From Osedax frankpressi (Eukaryota; Annelida; Polychaeta; Sabellida; Siboglinidae), in NCBI GenBank assembly GCA_964035775.1, contig OZ038313.1:4603408-4667407 (forward strand): a stretch of 64,000 nucleotides of DNA. The letters are read 5' to 3'. The notes under the pieces were generated by a model. It did not search any database and had not been told where the DNA came from. It saw nothing but the letters and a program-made list of their open reading frames with translations. The position numbers and the translations under genes were made by a program. Positions 23,251 through 35,192 of the stretch are shown one piece after another (position 1 is the first letter of the stretch; each line of letters opens with the position of its first letter).

Positions 23251-25710
23251 TAAAGATAATAAGAACTACCCATCGGGAAAATGTAACTCATGAAATATTA
23301 TATAAATATGTACCAGTTGACAATGTATTATGCATATCAATATTATATCTCCAGTAATTGATTACATTATGAGATCTATGATAACATCATATATCCCTGT
23401 CATGAAGTCTTACCCTAGCAACATGTAGTTATGTGCAACTTTACATAATATGAATTAGAATGTGTTCTAGAACCTACAAAACACCGGTGTATATTTGTTA
23501 ATAGACGAGTCTTATCCGAGTTGGGCAAGTTAGTTTAAATACGTTGATATAATCAGGACCATTAATCACACAATTACATATTATCCATACATTTAGTTTA
23601 TTCCATTGAGGACATGATATCCACATCCTATACTAGTTGCGTGTTTATGGAACTGAACACTTCTGCTATGTTAAGAAAAAGACTTCCTTATCTTGATTAC
23701 CTACCAATCTAGTCTATATCACTACCTAGGATTTAGACTAAGGCATTGTTACCACTGGATATGTTTGACATGCCCATAATTCTTCTGATCAGGACATATG
23801 TAATAAGAATAGGGATTGCAATATATTATCATTATAATACTTTTCTTTATCAGTAGATTGTAGAACTTTTTATTAACTACTGAGAAGTTGAGTATATTCA
23901 TACTTGTGAGTATAAAGTTAGTATAACTTTTTGTTGAAGTTTTAGAGTAGTTTGATATAGATTAGAAAGTTTAATTCTATATATAGATATTTCTAATATT
24001 GTCTCACATCTCCAACGCCTAACTCTTAAATACTTAGCTATCAAGGCACCACTAATAACGGTGTTAAGAGAGAAGGTCACATCAACTGAGGAGTCTTGAG
24101 ACTGCATATTATGTCGGGTAGGTAATGGTACGATGTGACTTTAAGGGTATTAACACTAATATATTGAGGGATTCATTTACCACGAGTTCATGAAGTATGA
24201 CGATGTTAACTTCCTTTGCTAGGTTAATTCAAGTGTAATTAGTCGTACTTAGGGTCCTTTATATCATAGTTATAGATATATTAATGTAGGCAAGCGATTA
24301 CATAGAAATCATAAATAGGCTGGACGCGTTCAATAAACTGCGAGAGTTTTCAATGAAAGTGAAGATAAAGAAATAAGTTTAAGCGATGTGTCCATGTAGC
24401 CTCCCAGTGCACTGGCCCTCTGTATTTAGGATATGTAGTATTTGAATGCACAATAGCAACACATTCAGAAAAGGCGAAGGCGGTAGTGTAATTTACTATT
24501 GTCACATCTAAGAAAAGTTATGTATATTATTCCTAATATTAGCTGAATGTTACTGTAAATGTGTACGGAAGTACTCGGAGATATTGTAACTACTAATCAA
24601 CTTAACCAAGGAGTAAAGTAAGTTAGAATGTTAAACTAGTGGTAATATAGGTAAAATCATATTCATAACATATTGGTGACCTCTAATGATACACGGTGGC
24701 AAATATAGTGGTCAATATAGTGGTCAACTACGGGAAGGAAGAGAGTAGGTCAAGTTTTGAACTACTTATCACTTAGGGAAATGCTATTTAATTCAGTCCA
24801 AGCTACTTAATTTATGCTATTAGTCATGTTGATGTCTATGAAATATATATCATCTTTCTGTAGAATGCGTGTGTATCTTACAGACTGATTACATCATCTA
24901 AATTACCGTCACGCATGATCACACATCTCGTGATCTGTTGCTATATACTGGGCCGTTATATGTACATTATCACTTATTAACTTTACACGTAAATGTCGTG
25001 TCGCACAACTAAACTTGCATATATAACTAGGTTTATTATTAACTCCGTAACCCCTGCGTTTTAAACCACACTACACACATAAAGTACACGAGCAATAGCT
25101 AGCCGTTAACATCCTATGATAGATAACATCCAACATCCCGCCTTTGACTAAGACAATGAAGTCATGTACTTATAAGCTCATTCCTTCGGAAAAGAATGTA
25201 AATCTTATTTTACAACATACTCCGACAAATCTACTGCGATTAAGTCAACCTCACGATGTGTTGGCTATGTTAGAGGGGTTGTAATATATGTATCCGCAGG
25301 ACATCCAAGAAGTCAGATAATGCTCAACTAACACATATTTTCTCGTCTTGTTAAGAAATAATAAAGTAAATGTAAAACATTTAAATTCAATTAAAAAGAA
25401 GATAAAGATAACTGCATAACGGACTCAACAAAAGATGTCATCTCGTAACTGTTGTAGAAACCACTAGATCTGCCTCTCACTAGGATCCTACTGTATTGAA
25501 TGCTGTCGAAGGAAATAATGGTTAATATTATGTAATATAACAATGGGAAGAACTCCGCACGTCAAGGAGATGTCACTTGATAATGACAAAGACTTACGTA
25601 AAGAGGTCTACATCAACTTAGCAAATAAAGTATCCGTTAAGCTATACAAAGGATATAACAGACAAATTAGAATGTGTCAAATGGTATCTGATTGTTCTAT
25701 AATGTAGTAA
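23250..25710. other. GC-richer spacer without recognisable genes
   Basis: Base composition shifts visibly: more G and C than the flanks, with many CG-containing words and few A/T runs. No long open frame is present. It aligns with 36050-38020, except that about 445 bp (roughly 24065-24510) have no counterpart there. A small direct repeat (AATATAGTGGTC, twice) lies at about 24700-24725. A decayed gene or mobile element is likely, but I recognise no domain. Confidence 0.5.
25543..25707 (+). CDS. 54-codon open frame, unknown, doubtful
   Basis: It reads MGRTPHVKEMSLDNDKDLRK and continues with a mixed, protein-like composition to QMVSDCSIM. The counterpart at 37866-38018 is open for 50 codons with P to L, R to S and G to E replacements and an altered end. 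I recognise no family. It sits in the GC-richer spacer just before kelch K2 and could be a fragment of a dead gene. Confidence 0.25.
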   Translation: MGRTPHVKEMSLDNDKDLRKEVYINLANKVSVKLYKGYNRQIRMCQMVSDCSIM

Positions 25711-26004
25711 AATATCTTAACATTAGTATATATATTTACTATATATTTAATAACTAATATAATAATATGAATTAATTTATATTTGATAGGAAATAACAAA
25801 AGAATATACAATCATCTCTTTTTAAACTACTGCTTCCTTCATATGATGAAATTACTATTGCAATTATCTATTTAATACAACTTCCAGATATACTTAACTA
25901 TAATTTATAACTGTAGAGATGAATATTCAGAGATATTAGTTAATGCTTAGTTATATCAAAATACACTGCGGACTACACAAGACTAGGTATGATTTGTATA
26001 TATA

Positions 26005-26020
26005 TTACTGTATACAGTAA
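26005..26020. repeat. Perfect 16-bp palindrome at left edge of module K2
   Basis: TTACTGTATACAGTAA. Homology with the K1 flank starts here, while the sequence to its left belongs to the block shared only with K3. It is the same junction seen at 3021, 18364 and 38324. Confidence 0.7.
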
Positions 26021-26660
26021 TATATTTATATATAACTAAATATATTAATACAAGGTAAGTATAATATTAAAATATATATTCTATATCAATATGTACTGGG
26101 TTAAATATAAGTTTAACATATTATATGTAACAATAGTATACATTATAATTAAACATCCAATGTTATATTGAGACTTTCTTATGTAATATAAAATTCATAT
26201 CATATCTAATAATGCAATACATTTATGAATGAAATAATTGTTATTTATTTACTTTTAATCTAGGGATATGATTCTTTACTGTGATTGGTCAGATTCTTAG
26301 AATTGATAGTATGTTTATTTCAAATTATGTGTAGTAAATTAATTATCAGAATAATTGACTAAAATTCAGACTATTTATTTATCTTTTTTTTAAAACCCAA
26401 TTAAGGATATCACATATATTAACATATAATAAGTATATCTAAAAATAGATAAATTATGTTATTTAATTGGGCAATTTAGAATTTATACAATAATATTTAT
26501 ATTTCAATTCATTTGAAAGTTACATAAAAACTCTTTTTAGAATAAAAACTTTATTTAATTAATTAAATTATGCAGATGAGAATTTCATTAAATTATTGCA
26601 TTACAAAACAATGCTAAAGGAATTTTATATAAAGTGTAAGAAAGAACAATTGAAGTAAAG

Positions 26661-26673
26661 TTTATTATTTATT
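26661..26673 (-). terminator. Polyadenylation signals of K2
   Basis: Two AATAAA hexamers on the minus strand shortly after the K2 stop codon, as in K1 and K3. Confidence 0.5.
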
Positions 26674-26694
26674 GACACAGATAATAATAATAAC

Positions 26695-29361
26695 TCACAC
26701 ATGCATTAGGACTAAACGACGACAAGATACATTTTCATATACTAAAGATTTAATGTTATTGTCTAATGAAATATAATATACATTATCACCTTCACGTGTG
26801 TACAATAAACGTTTGTTTACATCAATAACAGAATTATAATAGTTAATACTTTTGTACACAGCATTATCAATAACTGACCACTGGTCAGTAGAGATGTCAT
26901 AATATTCCCCATCAGTTCTATTATCACCTCCATATACATAAATACAGTTACCATCTAATACAGCTATATGCCTATATCTATTGTTTAATAAAGGAGATAA
27001 AGTCTGCCATGTGCCATTCCTATAACGTATTACTGTATTAACATTACCGCCACCAATAACATAAATGTCATCTCCATCTACTACAGTTGTATGACAACCT
27101 ACGCCATAAGGTAAACTTTGACCTTTACTCCATGAGTCATTAGCTATGTCATAATATCTCACTTCATTCCTATAGCTCACTTTACTCCTTCTGCCCCCAA
27201 TAACAACTAATCTACCATCTGATGTTTCATTAACAGTTGGTAACCAGTTAAAGTAATAGTTTGTTGGGTAACTACACACAACTACTTCTTTAGTGGCATT
27301 GTTATATTTATACATTTTACCTTCATTAAATGAGAAGATGAATAACAATTGTTTAGTTGTATAGATTACATAATCAACTACACCAAAGTTATATTGCACT
27401 AGTCTCTCTTTAGTGGCAGAGTTGTATATGCCATCTTTTGACACATGGCATAGAGACTTAGAACTAGACTTAATGGCTCCAGGCACTTCTCTAGGCACTT
27501 CTATAGCATTGATTCTCTCTACCCCGTAATGTTTAATTAAACCCTTGGTACAGTTATCATTTAAAATAGAGATTTTTATGTGTAATTGTTGTAGGAGTTT
27601 GTCTAACAATGGAACATTTGTATTAATAGATTTATTCTCTAACATCATAATTTTACTACAAAGACCACAATCTACAAGTTCTAACAATGAGTTGGCATTT
27701 GGTAGTCTATCTTCTACATCATATAGTACCCACATTACTACACACTTTACTATAGCGTACTCATCCCTAGCATTTAATTCTCTATTACTTATTATAGTTA
27801 ATAATTGTGTAAATGGAGTCCGCAGAAACACATACTTCTCTAGAGTTTCTTTGTATACAGACTCTAGCTGAGACTTTACTTTCAGAAGAATCTCTTCTGG
27901 AGATATCCCCATCTTATAAGTGTAAATATACTCCAGCAAAGGAGACGAGGGGTTCGTTGGTAGATATTTGCAAATGAATTCATTGCATCTCTTTACAATA
28001 GCATCTACCTGCATTCACATTAGTTGTAGTGTTAGTTGTATGCAAATATCAATTTATATCACAATAAAGCATTAATTAGTAAACTTGATTAAATATTAAA
28101 TATTACACTACTACTTTTATCTTTAGTATTAAATAAATTGTTAATTTTCATATTCTTACATATTAATAATTTAATAAAAGTTAAATAGGTAATAAAAATG
28201 TTAATAATATATTCAAAAGTTATAATTTAATAATTAAGTAATTTAAACATAAAAAGAAAGACAATGAGTTATTATTAGATTTTATTAAATACAATGCATT
28301 CCTTAACGAGTGAATATTAAACCTGTAAATAATGTGAGATTTCCATAACACCAGCAAAGTTATCTTCATTAATGTGGATTTCTCCAGAATAGAAGTAGTC
28401 TAAGACAAGCTGGAACATGTCTTTCTTATAATGAAATGCTACGAGTTGTTCAGCAGACTCCTTCATCTTTGTGAGAAACATAGTTTTAAAGTATTGACTG
28501 CTGGCAGCCAACACATTTCTGTGAACCTGTTCATATGATGTAATAGAAGTTAGATCAATAAATAATAGTTCCTTATATGGGTAATAAATAATTTACAATA
28601 AATATAATTATTAAAAACAATTAATAATTATTAACTCATTATAAACATAATGTAAATACTTTACTAGTAACCAAATGACTAAATTGTATTAATCTTATAA
28701 AGTGTAAGTGTTAAATATATTTATTTAAATCATTCCTATGTTTATTTAATATATTATTACATTACTTATTATAATGTAATGTTATATAATATACTATAAG
28801 ATGTGATATAATACATGAATTCATCCAGTTGTCTAAATATGTATGATATGATACAGTGTTGATGTTATCTTCACTTCATATCATATTTAGATTACTGAGT
28901 AATTGAACTTTGATCTTAGGAATGTATTCTATTTATAACTCTGGTTTTCATTGTTTAGGCAATATAAATGTATATAGAAATTACTTTATTGCAATATTAC
29001 CATGGTATGAATACTAAACTATATAAATATTATACATGTGTCATATTCTCTATAGTTTATATCATACAAATAATTAAATATATATATATATATTTAAACT
29101 AGTCTATGTGTTATATATATATAGTTATAGTATTTCTATGTTTACAAACACCCAAGAACTCATACAAATTAAACAGAACTTACTGGGCTAAAGTTTATAG
29201 TTAAAAATAGAATAAAATATCCAGGCTACCTAGATATGAGTAATGTGATAGATTAAAACCTTGATAGATTCTCTATTATTTTCTATAGTGAAATCTGTCA
29301 GAATTCCTTCTTGCTGCATAGATTTTAAATTTTCAAGTATATTCTTTGCTTCGGTATTCAT
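26695..29361 (-). CDS. K2: BTB-BACK-kelch protein (Cul3 adaptor type), intact
   Basis: Predicted protein of 539 residues from three exons: 29361-29260 (34 codons), 28526-28323 (68) and 28008-26695 (437 plus stop). Introns are phase 0 with GT-AG borders. BTB spans about residues 1-105 (LTDFTIENNRESIK joined to VHRNVLAASSQYFKTMF), and BACK about 103-250 (VDAIVKRCNEFICKYL, ARDEYAIVKCVVMWV). The kelch propeller spans about 305-539, with GG motifs at about residues 373, 421 and 462 (VVIGG, IYVIGG, IYVYGG). Length and order fit the KLHL family, which brings targets to Cullin-3 ubiquitin ligase in the cytosol. The propeller shows only three canonical GG repeats, so the number of blades is uncertain. 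The ATG next to exon 3 lies in the intron and is not the start. The target is unknown. Homology with K1 and K3 ends about 35 bases upstream of this start codon. Confidence 0.9.
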
Positions 29362-29395
29362 TCTAAAAATAATGATTTAATAAGTTGAATTTTAT

Positions 29396-32300
29396 AGAGG
29401 ATTTTGTACTTTATTATTTATATCTAAAAAAATATATATTTAAAAAGTTATTCAATAAAATATAAGATTAAGAAGTCATACAATATTATAGCAATATTTT
29501 TAGTGGGGTGTTACTGACTGTCAATCTAATGTTATGGTTTAGCGATTTCAGGTAATTTAATTATTAGTACATACAGTATACACTTAAGTAAGCAATCAAG
29601 TTTCTAATATATAATAATTGATACATATTTTGTTCTTACCAGTGCTACCAGAGTTCTAAAGAAATATAATTATATAAACAACAATGATTTTTTACAATCT
29701 CAATAATTTTTATAATTTGGTTATAAAATCTAGAGAATTAATTGTTCACAGAAGTTAAAAGTTTAATGTATCAGATTTTGTATTTGGTGGATTAATATAA
29801 TTATTTTTATTATATTTTTATTTTAAATGGAATAACCTTACATGCCAATATATTTTCTAAAATATTATTTTTAATTTAGTTAACAAATGATTCTAATATA
29901 ATTTCTAATCATAAAACCTATATATATAATAAAATATACTTTCATGATATGAATATTCATGTTTAAATAAATATGAATATTTAACACTGCTGAATTTTGT
30001 TATATTACAATAACTTAAATAAGTTAAATACAAATATAAACTCAATAATACTATCATTACATCAGATGTATAATCCTGTAGAGTGTTAAATGTACTGAAA
30101 CATTAATATGTATATTATAAACACACTATTAATAGTTAATGTGATATTACACATGTACAATAGAGTAGATAGTTAGTAATAATACAAATGTTTATATAAA
30201 ATAATATAAAGATATTATATAATAAAACACAATATGGGTAAAGGATTTTTTTAATAATGAACAAGAATATTTTAATAACTCAAATGGAAATTAAATTATT
30301 AATATTTAATTTCATGTGTTAAAGAAGTTTGTTTAAATTTTAAAATTGTAAAATGCTTCATTTTACTTTTGACTCGTGAGCTGAATGAAGCTATGAGATT
30401 TATAGATTTTAAAATATATATATATCAACTACTATAAGTAGTAATACGTTGACTGCATTTATAAGTGTATACAAAAGAGATCGCAGATACAGCTGATTTT
30501 GTTATAAACATATAGGAAAACTGATGATAATAACATCTAATCATTTACTTTTATGTCTCTACTCCAGCAACTTTTCAATTTTTACGTTATTTTACAAAAA
30601 AGTAATAATAATTGGTGTAAAATTATCAGTTTAAAATTAGAATAAATAATCAAATTATCATAAATAATATAATGAAGGTATGAAATATATATTTTAAACC
30701 AATATTAATAAATGTTATCGAATATGATATAGATATGATACATACAATAAAATATTATAGATATTATTAATTTGGTATATATTTTTTTATTAATTTTAAA
30801 AATATATTCCTAGAAATATACTTCTAGGTAGAAATGGTAGAAATGTTAAATTAATATTTTTTTAATTATTATTATACAGTATTTAGCCCATTTAATGACA
30901 TATTTAAAAATGGTATATGTAAGATAATTATTTATATGTGCAAACAATTGTTAAAATTTGTTCTTATCTACTCAATGTTAAAATGTTCTATCAAGTCTCT
31001 GTTAAACTAAAAATCATTGGAGGAAACAAAATATTTGTAAAAATATATGAAAAGAAAATTCAAAACAAATCTATTTTTCCATCCACTCCAATGTACAATT
31101 ATCTTTAATTGTACCCATATCTGAGGTATATTTATGTAATGTATATACATATTATATAATCACCGATTAACCTATAATTTAGTAATTATATATCAATATT
31201 ATTATAAAACAGAATATATAGACACATAAACTTGATGGAATTTGCATTTAACTTTCAAAGTTGAAATAGTTACAAAATGTTAATTGAACAAAATAAAGGA
31301 AATCCAATTGTTTAATATTATATTGTAGCATATATATGCTGGTTTTCTAATTTTAATAATATATTTTTTTATAATAATTAATATATTGATTATATAATTG
31401 ATATATATTTATAAAAGGTTATATAACAGGAATTTTTTCTATTTATTTCTTTGGGAATCAATTTCTTCTATTTTATAATAACCAAATATTTACTGGTGAT
31501 CATTTAAATGAACTCGAGTTATTTATTAAATAATCTCAGATATTATTTAAAACTAATATTTATTTCATAAAATTTGTAAACCATTATATAATGATTATAT
31601 GTGAAATGCAAAAATATAAATTTTATGTAAAAGGGAATTTAATATTACAATATAGTCCCCATCTGTAAAATGATCAACTATATCCAGACATGATATAGGA
31701 GTGAATCTAAATTTATATTATTATTAGGATTTGGAAAAATGACCAGAGATGATATTGAATGATTTCTAAACAGGATTTAATTCTGGTTTTATTATAAGAA
31801 TTATAGTAAAAAAAACAGTGTTTTTTTGTGATTATTTTAATAATGCTTAAATCCACAGGAAGGATATATAATATCTGATAAGAACTTAAAAAGAAATAAT
31901 ATATATCAACTATTATGGAACAAGGCTGAGAGTAGAATTGGCACAAAAAAAGATTACCAATGTTTAAATATTGTTATATTATTATTATGGTATTATAGAT
32001 ATATCAATCACTTTCTATATTTGGATATATAAATGATGAAGAACAACAATTGTATTGTTATTTATTTATTAGATAAATTATTAATAAATATGGAAAAATT
32101 AGAATGCAAATAAGAAAAAATATAATAAATTAATTTTAAAAATCAATTAATTATAATAAATATACACTCATTCAATAGGTATTAATACATATTAAATATA
32201 GTATTGATATTTATTCGTAATATATTTATATATTGATAAATATTTTTTAAATAGAAAATGTTGTGTGTTCATTATAAAACAATATATTAGTTATTTCATA

Positions 32301-33464
32301 TAAATATTATTCAATTCTATATTAGCAATTATAATTTTAAAATAATCAATATGTGTGTTTATTTATATGTAATAGATATATACTGTAATACATATTAAAA
32401 ATAATCAAGTTTACAAAGAATAAACATTTTCAAATATTTCAATTTTAATATTATTTATTTTAATCAATTTAAAATGGCCGAAGTTAAATTCTGATCATTT
32501 GGAAAAACATTAAAAAATGTACATTTAAATATTAAAAATAATTACCTTATGCTTTTTCAAGCTCTTTTTAATATGATGAATACTTTTATATTTATATCAT
32601 TAATAGGTTAGGATTAGGAATATTTAAAATAAGTTATGACCAAGTTGCTAATACATCATATTTGAAAATAGTTAACACAAATTTTGGAGTTTTCTATTTG
32701 GAAGCCAGTGCACTTCATAAATTAACTAAAACCAATATTAACTATTTGTTGGTATGATCTACGTGTGATCTATGTATATGGTAAAAATCATTTCGTAGTA
32801 TTCGAATCTATATATAATAATAAATTGTTATATATAAATAAACCAGTTTCACATAGTATTTGAATTCAGTTGTAGTTAATAAATCGGATTACAAGTCGTA
32901 ATATATTACTAAATATCTTACCTTGAAGATTAGAGAATAGAGTTTTAAAATTTAATAATTGTAATAAATTTGTAGACGATAAGGAAATAAAAATGTTATT
33001 GTAAACAGGAAAATAAGGATTTTTTAAATTATTTAATATTTATTAATAACAATATTACATTTGTAGATACAAACATTATATGTTTGAACCTAAGATTACC
33101 GGTAATTTACAGGTAATCTTGGCTTAAACCCAAAATATTCAAAATGTTCTATTATCAAAGATAACATTATTATTATAATTAATTTTCGCAAGTATTTTGG
33201 AATGATGATATATATGTGTAAGTATTTTTTCAGACATAGTCTATGTTTGATGACTGATATTCACTAATTAATATTTATAAACGATATATAATTGAATACA
33301 TTAATTTATACAAAATTTATTTTTTATGTATCAATAATATAGTTTTTTGTTAACATGATGGTTACATATACGGATAAGTATTTTGAATTATTGGGTGGGA
33401 CGTTGTGACATAGAAGGTATTCGGTCAGTAATGCAACAAGGTATTCATTATATATAAATAATTA
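29396..33464. other. AT-rich spacer, no gene recognised
   Basis: About 4 kb with no credible open frame, no repeat copy elsewhere in the window and no motif I can name. Near 33090-33118 a short hairpin (AAGATTACC ... GGTAATCTT) stands out. Part of an unrecognised mobile element could lie here, because a transposon-like end sits at its right border. Confidence 0.55.
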
Positions 33465-33468
33465 TTCG

Positions 33469-33575
33469 AGCTTTTTCAGTGTGAACGCATTTTAAATTAC
33501 CAACTTTTTCTGCAGCTTAAAGCTGCCTAATTAGGCAGCTTAAAAGCTGTAAAAAGCTCTGTGTGAATGCCCCTT
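33469..33575. mobile_element. Hairpin-rich sequence, possible hAT-type transposon end
   Basis: It contains the perfect 20-bp palindrome AGCTGCCTAATTAGGCAGCT (33521-33540) inside a larger imperfect inverted repeat (GAGCTTTTTCAG to CTGTAAAAAGCTC). It ends in GTGTGAATGCCCCTT, which read inward (AAGGGGCATTCACAC) resembles hAT terminal repeats. The border coincides with the start of the older duplicated block. The partner end was not found. Confidence 0.35.
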
Positions 33576-35192
33576 AACAGCTGAGTCATTAACTCAATTC
33601 GTAAACAGAGTAAGAGAAATAGCTGGTAAGTGTAAATACAGCACACCTGATGACGTCATTCTCGACAAGTTTATCGTAGGAATCTCATTAACCGAAGTCC
33701 ACAAAGCAATTCTAGATGCCGAATTAATTCCCATAGAAAAAGTCATTATCGTCCTCAAAAATGACGAAACTAGATATATTGTTCGAACTATAAAGAATTT
33801 TACATCGCCAATACCAGAAGTTCACCTATTATAGGACTCCCTTCCTGCCATATCCTCAATCTCATCACTTTTAACTTTACAATTTAACAAACACTCGCAT
33901 CCCTAGTCCTCCCCGATATACACCGGACGAGCCCAATATACATATATCTAAATACACGGTGTGCATTGCACACCCCATACCCCCACTTATCCACCGACGA
34001 TTACCACAACCTAGATTTACAAACACTACTATCGCGTTACCCCGTCTTTTCCAGGCACATCACGCACATATAAATAAACTGAATATACCAACTGTAATCC
34101 ATACAGCAAGGAGAGTCCCCATAATCTTCATTGTCTTATTATGACATTCGCAAGCCAAAAACAATTAAAGTAGACGCTTGCGGAATAGACTTATGAGTAG
34201 TTTTGCTTCAAGATGGTAAACCCATATGTTTTCCGTCACGATCTCTAACAGAAACCGTACGTAGATACGCAAATAAAGAGAGAGAATTACTAGCAGTTAT
34301 ATACGGCTGTACAAAATTGCACCGACCCGGTAAAGATCTTATACTAGCGGATGCCTTCTCACGTGATGCATCCCTCAATGAAATTCATAGGATACACGAA
34401 GAAATGAAAGAAGTCAGTATTTATTTCATGAAATTCACACCTCGGACAGAAACTAAATTATACATCGGTAGCTAATCTGAACAACTTCATATATTACTAA
34501 AAAGTTACATAACCCAAAGATGACCCAGAGGTCGTTCACGCTTAAAAAAGGAAATACGACCTTTGAATTAATATATCATCATGCGATATTCATCAAGAAA
34601 AAGAACGTTCACCTGGAAACCTCCATCAATACCTAGAGTTATTCCCCCATGGTCCATGGAAAACGGTCGCAGTCTTCTATTTAAACAATCAATATTTCCT
34701 ATGAATTGTCTATTATTTCTCCAATCATTCACAATCTACCAATATCCACTTCTAGCACAACAATCATAGCAAAATACAAAGACACATTTTCCATGTTCGG
34801 TACCCTACAAATCATACACTCCTATAACGGCCCACAATTCTCCACCCCAATATTCGCACAATTTGCAAATGATTAGGAATTTAAACGAATAACATCGAGC
34901 CCGTACTATCCGCAATCAAATGCATTCATAGAACATCAAATGCAGACTATAAAAAGTGAATATAAAAAAAAGTTGATATCGTGGAGAAATGCGCTCACAG
35001 CAATACGTAGACACCCGTGTAACTGTTTCTTCAACTAAACACTGTAAAGACTAACATACAATATAACATTCTCATAAAACTTCAAGATCTAAAAATGCAT
35101 AATGCAAACAAATATAGACGCATAACAAAACCCTCTACTCTTGTCTACAATCAAAACGTGACCTATAAGGACCACGCCATTGGTATATAATT
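33574..35192 (+). mobile_element. Ty3/gypsy retrotransposon relic, copy C (fossil)
   Basis: Older paralogue of the relic at 21019-22400. Parts recognised are a gag-like segment, the proline-rich stretch, an RNase H segment (LQDGKPICFPSRSLTETVRR and RYANKERELLAVIYG, about 34208-34310) and integrase pieces including a core segment near 34810. No long terminal repeats are seen. It is broken at many points. The RNase H part is absent from the other copy, and its gag start is not present here. Confidence 0.8.

Larger units (their letters stand above)
6442..28694. repeat. Recent long duplication, copy A (continues in window copy B)
   Basis: This stretch recurs at 41756-64000 in the same orientation. 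The offset is 35,314 up to the (AT)n tract at 10779 and 35,306 after it, and it holds to the end of the window. By eye I saw one base difference (C at about 9366, T in copy B) and the tract length. To the left, the K1 and K3 modules differ at many sites up to about 6440. The copy is at least 22.2 kb and probably extends to 41755. Confidence 0.95.

Noticed and set aside
23250-25710. Mitochondrial insertion in the nucleus
   Set aside because: Composition differs from the flanks, but no mitochondrial gene segment is recognised in any frame. It is left as unexplained.
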